The translations under genes and the position numbers were made by a program. A model generated the notes under the pieces. The model ran no database searches. It worked only from the letters and a program-made list of their open reading frames with translations, and was not told the origin of the DNA. Source: Pelecanus crispus (Eukaryota; Chordata; Aves; Pelecaniformes; Pelecanidae). From it: a stretch of DNA of 64,000 bases. The DNA lies in NCBI RefSeq assembly GCF_030463565.1, contig NC_134644.1:130445388-130509387 (forward strand), written 5' to 3'. Of this stretch, positions 23,705 to 38,088 are shown one piece after another. The first letter of the stretch is position 1; the number at the start of each line of letters is the position of its first letter.

Positions 23705-26700
23705 ACGTGTCTACTATGGTTCCTACTATATGATCCTGAAAGATATTAAATCATTTCCAAATGCAGCTATAACTTGCATTGTATCAATGGTGGTGTATCC
23801 TCACCACTCAGAGATGCTCTCTGCATCCTAGTGGTTTTTTAGTCATCTTCTACCCATGGGACTTCTAAAGCTGCTGTTTGAATATAAGTACAGCATCTTG
23901 CTCTTCTGTTCCCAGTCCATGACAAATCATCATCCATATATGTAATACTAATAAAATCCAGAAAACTGATTAAAGGTATTGTAATCTATTTGTCCTCTGG
24001 TGTATGAGGCTCATATGCCAAGCAGTAAATAGAAAAATACCCTGTAAAATAACCATAATGTTATTAGAATAAATTAAAACATGGCATTTCTAAAATGGAG
24101 AACAATTGAAGCTACAAGGTGAACGTAATCTCTGCTGAAGAAACTGTTTCTTCAGATGTACATTGTACTGAATTTAGAGTGTTCTTGGCAAGCACATTTG
24201 CAGTCTGAGATCTGAGAATAAAGATCTGCTTATTCTTAATTCTAACCTATTCCCCTTTAGTCACTGTCTTGTTATGCTTATTCTTGCTGTTCACTACAGC
24301 AGGTTGAAAGTTTTGACTGTTGCAAATTTTGACACAAAACCCAAATCCATTTATCCCTGCTATTTCCATCTCTATGAGCTTTACTGATTCTATCTTTCAA
24401 TTACTTACATGGTTCTATGCTGTAGGCCAGCTACTACCAAATACTGCTTTCCCATCAGATTTTACTGGGAAGTGCTAAAAACATCTCCAGGGTTTAGAAA
24501 AAAAAATACCAGTAAAAACTGACTCTCTTCCAAGGCCTACAGGTGTTAGAATCCATGCACAAGTTTAATACTGTTTGTATGGCTTATTCATATAAATGTC
24601 TGAAAAGACTCAGAATTGGCATAAACAAATAAGCCAGGAACCTCCATAGCTGTTTATTATTGATTTATCATTTCAGTGATTACTTTGTTTGGAGAATCAG
24701 TACTTATTGGTCTGTAGTGATGAAGAGTCAGGCTTTTGATTTCTCCCACTTTCAAGTAGTGGTTAGGTTCTAATTCTCTTTTGAAGAGACCAATTGTGAT
24801 TGGAAATTAGATTTAATTCAGCTAAGTTATGAAGGGAATGTGCTGAAAACAGGCCTGCCAAGTGAACATCATGGTACCCCTTGTGACACATGGCTTCTTT
24901 TTCAGTCAGACCATAAACTGCACAGGTGACAATCTCTCATGGTCAAATACGTAGTTTTCCATCAGTCACTGGATTTTGCTGCTTGAATGATTCAAAGTAC
25001 AGTCTTTGTTTCACAAACTAAATTAATAACAACATGATTTTATTCAAAAAAAGAGAAAAGTCATGGAATGTTCTTCAGAACATAACTGCAGCCCCTATAG
25101 CATCTGCAAAACCATGGAAGCAAACTAACTACTCATCTACTTGCTCCCATGTAAATCAGCCACTGGCCATCAGGGTTTGGGGTGGTCCATTTAGGCTGTC
25201 TTTAGCTGTCTGGTCTATCCATTATACAATGAAGCTAACAAAAATCTCTGGTCAGCAAGCAGAAGCAGGCAATGTGGAGGGGCAGCAAGTGGCACTCAGC
25301 CACAGCTTAGTTCTGTCTCCCTCCAAGAATGTATCACAGACCTCAAAATAAAATTCTACAAAAATATTGTGCAGTTGAAGGGTCAATTGTTGGTGGATTA
25401 GCACTTAATTCCCTGGAATAGTGACATAGGAATGAGCTCATTAACAACAATATTTATTCCTGGAACAGGGTATAGAGACAGCTACTCTCCTGCTGCTCAG
25501 TTTTGCTTCCCTCCTGCAGTAATTCCCCTGCACCATACATTCAATTTCCTTAGACCGTGGTGTCATCTGGCAGTAGTTGCACCTTTAGCAGCTGTTGTTG
25601 GATGTGCCACACACGATCCAGCCAGCACACTGTAGACTCGTACCCTCTCCGAGGTCCAGTTGTGTTGCTTGGATAATGCACATTCCACAGATGCTTGTTG
25701 CTTCTCTTCCCCCATCTCCCAACCCTTCTCTGCTACATACAATGTACTGCTGGAAGGCATTCTGTGAGCTCTCTGTAATCTCTTCAGGAAAAAACATAGA
25801 GGTTAATTTATGTTATTTAATGTTATTATATATGTTATTTATGTTAATTAATGGGGTTTTTCCTCATCAAATTGAGGTGACCTTGGTGATTTTGTCAACA
25901 TCACACCTTAAAAGTTCTTCAAAGAAAGGGGAGCACAACTCACTCCACCTAGCACCCAGGTTAGAAAAATGAACACCTTTAAGGCGACAATTTCTGTTCA
26001 AATGATTTTATCAATTATTTTATCTGCTTTTTAATTTACTAACTAGAAATGAGCTAAAAAAATTAGATATATGGTCAAATAGTAAATTGCAGATTGAAAA
26101 ATATTTTTATCTCAGAAATCTATATAATTCCTCATCACTGGAAAAAGACTATTAACTTCTGTTTTCAGCACCTTTCCTATTGGATCTTCCAGAATTTTGT
26201 CTTTATTTCCTTGTAAGATCAGTTATGGGAGAACTTATTTTCTGATGATGATAATGAAGTATAATAATATTTAATTTAGGAACCTCTAGACCCATTTCTT
26301 TCAAGTGAAAACTGTATTTCAGAATTTGATCTAAAATTAAAATCTTGTATTCTTCTAGCAGCTATGTTTCTGTTTTCTATAAATTGTTCTTAATAATTGG
26401 CAAATAGGGGTTAAGAGGGGTATTCCTGCAAAAAAATGCATACAATTACAAGCCCTTATGACTAAGTTTCCTTAGGTGTCATCTGTAGTCTCAATATGTC
26501 ATCTTCTATCATATCAAGCACTTTTTTTAAACCAAATTCCTGCATCTTCTGCCTTGAAAAATCAAACCATTTTATAACAATTTCATAAATGTAAAAGAAA
26601 TAAAAGAAGAAATCCTGCAGTCATTTTTCATGTATTCATTTCTGTGATCCGTTTTGGCTCTTTAATCTCTGCTGGCACATACCTACCACCACCTATGCAA

Positions 26701-27530
26701 GGAAGAAAAAGCTTCCAAGATTTAGTCTCCTTGGCTTTGTGTGTGGATGAGGAAAATGACTTGTTGAGAAGAGTAGTTTTAAACTCTCAGAAGAGGTCAC
26801 ATGGAGGCAGTTGGCTGCAATATGTTTCAGGTATGTATATTAAGCAGCTCACCTTGGGAGATTGCTTGATGTTGTACTACCAAGAGGAAAGAATGAATAA
26901 CTGGGTAAGATCTGAACTCTGGAAAATGCTGAATGCAACTCAATGGAATTCAAAAAGGCAGATAGAAGGTAGCTCTCTTTTCAAACAATCAGTGACTCTA
27001 AAATCAGAGAAATACATAGCCTATATAAAAATGAAACGTGATTTTGATGAAAAATTAGGTTACTTAGAGAGGAGAAATCTCTCATATTTGTGAACTACAC
27101 CTATTTTAAATAATAAAAAAAATTGTATGTATTTAGAAAATACATCAAGACATGAAATTAAAAAGCTTTTAAAACCTTTAACAAATAAAAAATTATCCAA
27201 TTGAGAATGCAATTTTAATGGAATTAACTGTATTAGGGACAGAGTTAGATACAACTCAGAAATCAAAACACTTGCTAAGTAAATCTGAGGAGCCTAACTA
27301 TCTAAACCAAAGCCATGGAAATAAACACAGGAAAATGCATGCACTAACAGTCAACAGAAGGCAGGTGTATGGGTAATATGCTTAAAACATAGAAAAACTC
27401 TAAACAATGCAATGTATCATACTACATTGGAAGAATCTTCAAATACCAGCAAAGCTTGCACAGTTTCAAGAAAAAATGACAATAAAATCATTATTTTGGA
27501 GGTGTTCCTCACAGGAACAGGAAAAAGCTG

Positions 27531-27584
27531 TCTTTTTTTTTTTTCTTTTTTTCTTTTTTTCTTTTTTTTTCTTTTTTTCTTTTA
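27531..27584 (+). repeat. (T7-9 C)n polypyrimidine repeat
   Basis: A 54-bp run of T tracts separated by single C bases with a period of 8 to 10. It gives the artificial Phe/Ser-rich reading frame seen across it. Confidence 0.9.
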
Positions 27585-28467
27585 AATCATATAGTTCAGT
27601 ATCCCAAGTTTAAAAGTATCCTCCTCTTCCTAAAGGGTAACAGTCACACAAGTACTGAATGATGCATAAAAAGTTTGGGAAGAGACACTCCTCCTGCCCT
27701 TATCCTCAAAAAATCAGTTTGCTTTCCTCTAACTTAACAGTCCTTTTGACTAAGGGAGAGCCTTCCCTCCACAACACCGGTACAATCAATTTAAAAGCTT
27801 AAAGGCAGATTGTAACAGCTTAGTGGTGAAGGGGTCTGTGGGTTCTTTGGTGTCCTAAATCTGAGCTGCCTGTCATTCAGGAGTAATCAATGCACCCTAA
27901 TTATGTTTACTCTGCTGCTGTGAGAATGGCACTGCATGTTGTCAGGTTACTGAGATTATTTTAATATTAATCAATATGTAGGATAAAAGAGTTTAGCTCT
28001 GCTGAAGTTTGGACTGTAATGTGTTTCCTGTAATGGAAACAATTACAAAAGAAAAACACAAGACAAGAAGACATAATTCTAGACTACATTTATCAATTCA
28101 CGGCTATCTGAAAAGCCTCATCATCTTGGTTAAAATTGAGGCTGGCCATTTAACTTCTCTTCTCGCTTCTTTCATGACACAAAAAGCTCTGAGAGCTGCC
28201 TATTTCCTCTTCCTGTTATTAAAAGACAGATTTTCCTCTTGTTAGTGTGCAACCCATATAAGGGGCAGACAACTGTGCTTTTCTATCCTTCAGACTCTGC
28301 TTCCCATTTACTTATCCCTTGTAAGAAATACGATGAAGTTTACAAACTGATACTTCAACAGACTAGTTCATTTTCTACTCCCAAACTTAACTAATATTCC
28401 TATTGTATTTGCTTAACTTCGACCATTTCTTCCTGTTTTCTTGCTGCCTCCATAACTAGTTAGTGAA

Positions 28468-28513
28468 GAACTGTGAGTTGGACTATATGACCCCAAAGGT
28501 CCCTTCCAACTTC
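28468..28513 (+). mobile_element. Short CR1 3' remnant
   Basis: GAGTTGGACTATATGACC and AAAGGTCCCTTCCAAC match the conserved last 40 bases of CR1 3' UTRs. The octamer tail is eroded. It is too short to assign to a subfamily. Confidence 0.7.
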
Positions 28514-31334
28514 AGCTATCCCAAAAACATCAATAAATTTCACACCTGGAAAAACAGTGCTTATAATCATCTTATTAAACTCTAAAATATGGAAAATGAC
28601 ATAGTTAATAAGTCCGTGTTACTTCTGTAACACAGAAGTAGTTAAAACTAAAATTCTGAATAAAACAAGTCTGGTTAAGCATCTTGTTTGAATGATCACT
28701 CAACCCACCAATGGCCGGGTTATGCAGATCATCCCAAGTTTCCCCTGTCCTCATGGACACCTACATCTCCTCTCCAGTTTGTTTTCCTGAGGAAACAGAA
28801 AATCAAAGGTGGATTAAGACTGAATCAAACCAGCTTATTCTTCTATCCCTAGGAAAATGCAATTACACATTTCCTCTATATATGAATTTTGCAGCCAAGC
28901 TATACTTGATGCTTTGACAAAATTTGTTCTCAGTATGAAACATGGTGCTCTTGTCCTCCTAGAGTTTAGTAATCCTATCTTTCCTGTATAACAATTGTGC
29001 AGCCAAATTGTATGCTCATAAAAAAATTGTCCAAAAATACATACAGCTTCACACTTTGAGTAAATGGGGAAGGAATGTTTTTCCTAAAGTACATATTCTG
29101 GATTTTTTCCACCATTAAAAAAACATTTATTAACTGTTTATTCTCTCTAAATCTGAACATCCAGCTAAAGTTTTATTCTATAGATTCGCAGTCTGATTGT
29201 ACTATCTGGGACTACTGTGCCAATTTCACCTGTATGCACATCCATTTCCCCTGAACTACATCCTCAGCCTTTTATAAAAGCCAGTTATACGTTGCATCAC
29301 TGAAACTTGGTGTTTACTTCTACCCCACACCAAGAAGACACAGCTCAAATCTCCATGAAGAAACATGGAGTTTCTGTTTCTATGGGTGGCTGGATTGCCC
29401 CTAATGCCAACCACGTTACTGAGGGCTGCAGATACAGAGCTTGAGCCAGATAGCTTCTATTTTTCCTCTGCCATCAATTAAACTTGCCAGGCAGACTTCA
29501 TTCCAGCTCTTGCCTTACAACAAGAAGTTTAGAATGTAGCTTCTTGGGGTTCCAAGAATTAATATGTTTTTAAAAAATTTGTTTTATTGGACTGTGCTGG
29601 CTGGATGTCCTTGATCCTTCAAGAGCAGACAGCCACCACACACCATGAAAGAAAAGAAAAACTCACTTTCTTCTAACCAGGACTCTTCAAGTTTTTCTTC
29701 TTGCAGATTTCCTGCTTTAACAGATGCTCCATTCACAATATATTTTATAAACATTGTATGGTGGTCTTGCAGAGTCATATCTGCTTAGCATAAATAAATG
29801 ACTGTGTCATGTCTAAAAAGCTATAAATGCATGTGATAGGAGAAAAGGACTGCATAGATTCATGTCAGTGGAAAAAGAATTTTTAGTCGAGCTGCATAAC
29901 GTGAAGCTATACCATTTTGTTTTAATAACAATTCCCCTTCCTTCAGGTGTAAGTGTGCAACTAGGGGCAGATAAATGTTTTTTTCTGGGATACTTCTACT
30001 TCACTTAGTAATGTAACAGTACCTTAGGTCTGTGATCAAATGGCAACTGAAAGCATGTTTCATATGAAACTATGGTTTGTTTTTTCTTTTTCAACACTAA
30101 AACAAAAAGAAATATTTCTTTTCCTCCAAGTACATTCAACATTCACTGTTCTATTTAGGTCCAATCTGTTGTGTGTTTCAAAGCTGCATTTGAAACTTGT
30201 GAATTAGCCATGCTACCATGTGAAGGACAGTTTCCTGATGGTGGGAAAGAGATTAAAAGAGTGACAACTCCCAAGGTTTAAGTGGTGCTGCAGGGTATTA
30301 AGCTCCATAGAAGAGTTTGAACACGTCAGAAGTGTCAGGTACTTTATATTCATGGACTATTTCACAAAGGAGTTGATCATGCTGTCCTTATGTTATGAAA
30401 GGCAATAGGAATGACATGGTTACCAGTGTAAAGACTTTGTAGAACTGGGCCTGTCATGTTGGCTGCTAGAGAGCTCTTTGTATTGAAGTGTTTTAAGGCA
30501 AACATTCTTGTAGGTATTTGCTATTAAATTGTTTAATAAAGACCACATTGATCTTTTAGTCAAGCCGCGTAATGTTCTCAAAATACCAAAAATTTGCATG
30601 AAAGCCTTGGGGCAAAATACTAAGCTGATATAAGTTAAAACATCTATTACAGAATTTAACCCTGGGTAATTAACTAGAGTTGGCATAATGGAAAGAAAGA
30701 GATTTACCACTCAGTTTTATGAACCTTTGGCAGAGAAATAACTTCTGAGCTTCTTTTCTCCTTAATATTTTTCCTAAAATCTTATGCAGCATATTGTTTC
30801 ATTAAAATGAAAAGAAAGCTGGGTGTCCTGTATACTAACACAGAAAATTACAGGTGGGTTTCTAGCATCTTTTTCTTTTAAACTCTTTTTTGCAACTCTT
30901 GCGTGTCATATGAAGAAATGTGCAGATTATTAAAAGCTACAAGTTATTCCAGGTTGGGACTTTTTCATTATCTCTAAGTGAAGCTGTCCCACTTGGTGTG
31001 AAACATCTAACACACCACACCAGCAACTCTAGATGTTACATCACTGAATGAGTTTGTTTTCTCTCTGTGCAATTAGCCCACCCCTAAATGGAACAGTTTC
31101 AGGCAAAAGAGCTGAGTGACCCTGTCCACAGATAACTTTGCCCTCTAACCTGGCATTGAGGAGTATGAATTTGGCAATGAGGAGGGTGAATCATCCCAAG
31201 AAATTGCGGGATTTCAGACCGGGCCTTAGAGTGATCAGGCCTGACCTAAGAGGTTGTATTTTTCTCCCCTGCTGTGTTTTATTTGGGGATAAGCATTATA
31301 TGCCTATCTAACATAATGCCTCTCTTCTCTGCAG

Positions 31335-31786
31335 GGTCCAGAGAAACATACAAAAATCTACCCCACACATCTGCCTAAGACATCGGAGGGTTCCTCTGCC
31401 AGCTCTCTGAGCTCACAGACACAAGCCAGCTGTGGCCTGGAAGCTATAGATCCATTTTAGCATGGCCCCGTGCCCAAACTAAAACGTCTTGTCTCAGCAG
31501 AGCTGTGTTAATGGCTAGATGGCTTCTGGGTTGCAGCTGGTAAACATGGCCAACTGCAGTACGGGCGGCGCAAGATCTCTTGCCTGCGCATTTCCTTAAG
31601 ACATGCCTCTGTTTGCAAGCCCCTCAGCCATTTAGGCTAACGGAGTTCACCAGTTCTGTCAAGGTCTCAGCGGTGCTGTACATGCCAAGCAATAGATGGG
31701 CAGGCAGCCCTGGGAACTGTCTGCTGAAAACTCTAACCTGGAGAAATTTAGTCTTCCTCAGGCATAGGAAAGGTTTTGGGTGCCAG
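31335..31786 (+). other. Exon-like segment with consensus splice sites (452 nt)
   Basis: The acceptor is CCTCTCTTCTCTGCAG and the donor GGGTGCCAG|GTAAGTG, both near perfect. Base composition is more GC-rich than the surroundings. The first frame is open for 41 codons (GPEKHTKIYPTH...CGLEAIDPF) and then stops, so it could be a terminal coding exon or, more likely, part of a long non-coding RNA. No protein family is recognised. Confidence 0.25.
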
Positions 31787-34700
31787 GTAAGTGCTAAGGA
31801 AAAGAGCATCTTTGCCTCCTTCGTGCATCTAGTCCATAGTCTTGTGAAGCAGCTGAATAACCTTAGATTTAAGGCACATTAATGCATTATAACCTTGAAT
31901 AGCATTTAGACTAAATATTCTGTTTACACAGCATATAAACTAGTGCATTCACTCAGCCTAATTAGGTTATTAATAAAGCAAATTTAGAGAAAATGTCAAA
32001 TTGTTAGACAAAACAAAAACTGTTTTATTTCCACCCAGTTTCTGCACATCTACTGCATATATTTCAGAGACTACATGTGGTAAAAATTCTCTTGCTTTCC
32101 CAGACAAGAAAAGCTGACATTTCCAATACAGTGTCTGAATAATTCTGAATACAGAGTCAGTTAGGGGGGAGATTTATTTTGTTTTGATTTTTAAAAAATT
32201 GCATGAAGCCAACACACTATCCTAGACACATGACTGACAAGAATTAAATGTTTAATTTTTCTGGCTGGGACAGCTCTAGGATTTTAATTGCAAGTTTCAG
32301 ATTCAAATCTGTCAGTGACCTGATTAAGCAGCAATTCATTTGTTCACAATTTAAGTGGATTAATGAAAACAAAGAACAATGCCTACAGAGACTTGAATGA
32401 TAGTGTAATTGCTTAGTAGACCACAAGCATGTCATATAGACTTTAGATTACCACTGAATGCTATTTGCCTATATGGAGGTGTTGCAGCCCTGATATATAT
32501 TATGAATGTGATCAAACACTCTCACTTGGTACATTATATTAACCAGATATTAACTAAATAAATCACAGAAGCGTATTATTTAGTAGCAACAGTGTAGCAT
32601 GACTAAAGTTTGGATGGGTATCAGAAAATCTCAGAAGTCTGAGTAGGCAGCATTAGTAATTTAAGCTGTGCACATGCCATTCTTAGTGCTGTGCTTGAGG
32701 AAAAAAACAGAATAATTGCTACTATAAAATGATTGATATATTAGCTATTGCTGTCATTATCACTTTGCTATTTTTAATAACCTCTAAGGATGTCATTGCA
32801 AAGAATTCAGACACTCTATTTCACGTATGATGAGGCATGCAGGTCAGGTGGGTCAGAATGGTAATATATTTTAAAATAGACATTTTAAAGTGTATATGCA
32901 TACTCAAACACTACCTGGGTAACACCATAAATATATGAAAAGTCACTGATTAGATTACTCAGTGGAGTTCACTGATCTTTTCCCATCATTCTCTATATTC
33001 CTATGTCTGATAAATAGTCATATGCATATAAGCAGCATATCTGAGGGTACTACCTGAAATAGATGCAGCACAGGTTTTCCACAGATGTTTATCTTTGGTT
33101 TAGTCTGTTCTCTAATCCAAGTTGTGTTTTTCCTTACACTACCAAGTGAGAAGAAAATATTACCATTCATAATCATTTGTTCATTCCCTGAAGACAAAAA
33201 GATTAAAAATATAAATTAAATGTCAAAAGTAGCATGATTGGTCAGCTGGCAACGACAAAACTTTCTGTGCAAATGAATTTTGTTAAATTTTCCGAAACAT
33301 ATTTGCATTTTTTTGCTGCTGAATATGGATGCTTTAATACTAGGCAGGATCATTTAGCTATAGCAATTTATGTAGACACATGAGATTCCAGTTCTATACA
33401 CATGCAAAAAAAATAAAACCATAAAACTCAGTACTACTCTACTAGTAACCTACTCAAATATGAAATATTATTACTGTTTATAAAATAATTTTTAATAACT
33501 GGAGAATAAATATGATTTTGTTTTAGCTATGCAACATGATTTCATTAGAACTTGACAAGCTGCAATCAATACAGTGGGCCAAAACTGATCTTGATTATGT
33601 GAAGATATTCAAGTCATACCACAAAACTAAATCTGTGTAAGTGAATCAGATTTTGATCCAAACTTGATACCACTAACAAGGAAGTGTTTTAACAATAGGA
33701 GGAGTGGTACCATTTTAGAGTCCCACAGGTATCTGATAGGCATTGGGCTAACAAATATGAAAGAGGACCTATGAGGAACCTCATGTTTCTGGATTTGGGA
33801 CCAGGTAGGATAACCAAGGGCATCTAGAATGATGTGAGATTCCTACCTCTGAGCCACCTCCTTCATGGTCTGCAAGAGGAATCATGCTTAAATACATCAC
33901 TATAGAAATGACTATATCTTAATATTTAAGAGATTGCTCCAAATACTTCAATTATATTGATGAAATAAAAATTGAAAAGCTAGTTAGAACATGCCAGTCA
34001 CTTTTAAGTCACAACTGTAGGTTTGGTAAAATATCATTTGAAAAACTTAGGGAGGAAATACAGACAAAATCTGAAGGAATTCATCTTTGCTTCAGCAGAA
34101 ACAAAAAATCACACAATCCCTCTGAGAGTTCTTTTTAAGCATTGTTGCTTTCCTCTTTCCTCACATGGAAGTGCATGAATATTTTGCTGCCCCTGATCAT
34201 ATGCATGAAAACACCCTTTAATCAGGAAACTTTAGACCAGGCTGTAATTAGCTTAACTTCAGCTTTGCCACTGCTTGTGTTTGAGTCTCTGTCACAACCT
34301 CAATACAGGTATTAATTCTTATTTTATTTTAATAATCCTTAATTTTAGGTGTGCTGCAAGTAATACGAATGCATTATTCTGTGGCTTTATCTGCTGCCAG
34401 CATTCTAACCAACTGGTGTCCTTCCATGAACATATACCCAAACATAACTATATGCTTTAATTTTCACTGGCATTTTACCATTGCTATTCTACTGTCATAT
34501 TTCTCTCATATTAGTGGTCAAGTTTCTGGAGTACGGATTGTTTTATTCTAGCCAAATAAGCTTAATACAATATAAACATTTGTGGATACATATACAGTTC
34601 CAACATTTCATCAAGCTGGCCAAAAGCTACTCACATATCTGGTCCAAGGGATTTGACTACTGGACTTTGAAATACTAAAATGATTGTGTTATCGGCAGTC

Positions 34701-37700
34701 TAAGAAGGTAAACATGACAATGACTTTTCAGGACACCCACAGTAGTGAGGTACAACTGCAAATAAACTGCTACTCAGACTCAGGAACATAACCCTATGTG
34801 AGGTGGTTTAGAAAAAGAAACAGATTACTGAGCAATGAATATCTTAAAGAATGGATTCGTACTGAACCGCGGAAAGCATTGCTCTCCCACTGTTTCTTAT
34901 GTTCCCATGTTATTATGAACTTAAAAGGATAAATTTTGAAAGATACAAATACAGAGATATTTTAAGTGTTTGTTCCACTATTGAGCACTGTAGGGACAAT
35001 GGTTGTGGGCCTGGAACAAAAGCAGTGACTACAACTCTGGACGAAGCATGGGCCTCATTACAGAACAGAAACACAGTGCTCCAAGGACTGAAACAAGATC
35101 CTGGAGCAGCCAGCACGAGTTTCTCCTTCCTGCCATTAGTCTCCAAATTGCCTCTATGGGCTTGCAGTTTGGGTAGGGAAGAAAGCATGTCCAGAAAATC
35201 TTGGGAAAGTCCTATGATGCCATCAGCCTGCCCTTAGGCAAGGGAATGCAAGTGCAATCACTCTTTAGCTCCAGTTTCTGCTGCAGATTGGGAAGAAGGA
35301 CTGGAGGGGATTGGGGGAGGGATTGGGAAGAGGACTTGGGCTGGGGAGAGAGCAGCGCATCTATCTCCAGACCTCTGTGGAGACAGCTGAGGAATGAGTC
35401 CAGTGTGTGCAAAAGCTTAACCTTATCCGTCTTCTACGTTTCTTATGTAATCAAACTGAGCTCTGTAATAGCATGTGCAATCTTGAATGTCTTATTAACC
35501 AAAATAAAGCCAGACATTGCTTGCCAACTATGTTTTTCCAATCTCCCTTGGCTCAACTCTGCACCATCTGTCTTTAAATCATAACTATACTAATAACATT
35601 TATACTTCCAAGTTCTCTTCAGCTAGGCTCACTGATCTCTGTGTTATCTTTGATTATTTTTTGACATTGCATATCACCCACTCATCAGCTGCTGTTGTTG
35701 GACTATCACACAGAAAATAAAGACATTTAAATGAAATTAATGAGCAGTTCATTGGACCTCTTATAAACTCACATACAGACCTTTTCGTATATAACACGTT
35801 GTATTGATACCCCACTATTTTGAATAACCCTCAGACCATAGACTCATACCCAGCTCAAGTCCACTGCACAGACCAGGTGCAGCAAACAGAGATAAGCTCT
35901 GAAAGATTTTGTTGGTGATGAGAGCTTCAAAGAGCAGATTCTAATTCAGAAGCAATGGCTTTTAGGTCTTGGTATCCATTTTTTGATAGCAGGAGTGTTT
36001 CCTACAATATATTTTTCTAAGTATTTGTTCAATTAACATTGAAATATTCAAGCAGTAAGGCTTCCACTGTATTTCTTGGGAAATTATTCTACAGAAGTCT
36101 CTACAAAATGAAAACTTGAATGAACTAATTTCATGATTTTCCTTTAGTTTTTATGTTTATTCTCATTCCCCAATTTGAAACAAAAGGTGCTCATACAAAT
36201 GCTAAAAAATTTAGGAGGCAGCTGTATCACTCAATGGTTTTAACACTGCATTGTTTTTAAAACACTTTACCATCTACTCTAGCTCCAAGCCAGCTTCTGA
36301 AGAGAGAAGCAAAGCAGGAAAAATAAAAGCCTGAAGAATGCCAAACAAGAGAAAATCCTCTTGGCCTCTTTATACCTTCCTGTCAATACTTCTAGGGCCA
36401 GATTTAGCATGACTCTTCCTAGAAAGTCTGCTTCTGCCATGGAATATTTCCTGTGTAGATACATGTGTAGGGATATACACATCTGCATAAGGCAGGAGAA
36501 ACAAAGTAGATACCCTAAAGTAGAAAGGACACAGAACAGGCAGAGAAGCTGGGAAGCTGAAAAAAGACTGAAATAAAAGGCCAGAAGAAAGGTTAGCCTT
36601 AGCAGAACATACCCAAATATTTATATTCCCTCCCTATGGAAAAACACACATGTTGCATCCTCCTTATTCACAGTGAAGCAAGTGTGTCTTTTTCAGCATA
36701 TGTGCCCACTTATCATCTCCATGATAGTGTAAGCAAAAATATAGTTACATAAAAACAGAAAAGGAAGAAAAAACATCAGTGTAATTCTCTCCCTACTTTC
36801 GAAGCAATACTCCTTTCACCTAGTAAGATTGCAGTTTCAGCTGTCTTCCTGAGTCCCTAAGTTTGCTTTTGGAGGCAAACATAGCTTATTCTCCACTGCC
36901 AAAGCTGCTGGCATATATTCTACTGTTCTTCATAGTTAGTATTTTCAAACTGTTTTACAAATTTTCATAAGCAAAATCCCACATCAGCCACATACAAAAG
37001 GCTTATTTAGAAGATCCTGTTATACGAACTGGTGACACAATATTAAAGACAACAAATGAAAAAAACCACTGATGGGTAAACATCCATAGAAGAGATGGAA
37101 AATGAAAGATAGACCATTGCCTCATATGTGTGACTGTTTACTCAGATTTACTGTGTTTGTTTTGAATGATATTTTATGGCTTTTGAATCTTTTAAAAGGA
37201 GTACCTTTTTCCCTGAAAGAAAATTATTATTGGGTTTATTATATTTGAAAATATTACTGTTACCTTATTTTCATCCTATTAACTTATTCCATGCTCAAAT
37301 GTTTATTGTGGTATAATTAATCCCTTGTGAAATAAGTAAAGCCTACAGCACTTAGACAGATTTCAGATTTATATCCTTGCCAAAGTAATTATAACAATAC
37401 TAATTCAAAGCCTCATTTCCAGGCCTGAGTGAGAAGACAACCAATGACTTGTGGTTCAAAACAGTCTTGAGATATAAGCACAATATTTTTCATCAAAGTC
37501 TGTATTGTTTTCCTCTGTAAAAGATTTAAAAATGTGTATTGATTATTATTTTCTTATGCTTCAGTTTCATTCTGAAAGCTATGGAACTGGATTCAAAACC
37601 ATTTGTCCTCAAAGTTAAAAAAACCCAACTTTTAAAGGTCTTTTCAGTACTGAAATTTTAACTGCTGTTTCACAGACCTAAACTGCTTCTCAGTTTCAGT

Positions 37701-38088
37701 TTTTCCTGTTGTCAACAGCTAATTGGGGCCTGGCTGATCTGGGCCTCCCTGACCTGGCCAGAACAGGCTTTCACATGGCTTTCAGGAAAGGTCTGATTTG
37801 ACACAGTCCTGCACAAGGCCTGGGAAAGTGCTGACCCAACACAAAACTTCTTCCCTCACCAGAGACTGTTCCAAACTTGATATTTCAGATTGAGGTCTAC
37901 ACTTTTGAAATTTTTCAAAGAAAATGGTCCTTCCACCAAATAATAATCTTCTTGAAAAACGTCACAGAAGACAAGAGGGCCTTACAAACAAAGCTGGCAT
38001 TACCAGCTCTGCAAATCTCTTTCCATCACATAAAATGGTTATGGCAATAGCACGGAAGTTTTTTCCTTCTATATAATGCATGTTGAAT
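31787..38088. other. Non-coding, no repeat recognised
   Basis: Mostly AT-rich sequence, with a pair of homeodomain-type palindromes at 31957-31976. Frames near 34899-35584 (112 and 127 codons) overlap with opposite-strand frames and show no motif. Confidence 0.5.
31957..31976. promoter_or_regulatory. Two abutting perfect 10-bp palindromes with homeodomain cores
   Basis: CCTAATTAGG is followed directly by TTATTAATAA. Each is its own reverse complement, and the cores TAATTA and TTATTAATAA are typical homeodomain dimer sites. AT richness makes such sites common, so function is only a suggestion. Confidence 0.25.

Larger units (their letters stand above)
23705..31334. other. Non-coding apart from a CR1 remnant and a T/C repeat
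   Basis: AT-rich intergenic sequence. The best frame is 149 codons (26644-27093 plus), with a GTATGT donor inside but no convincing acceptor or domain. Confidence 0.5.

Noticed and set aside
26644..27093. 149-codon plus-strand frame
   Set aside because: No domain recognised. The internal GTATGT donor lacks a partner acceptor.
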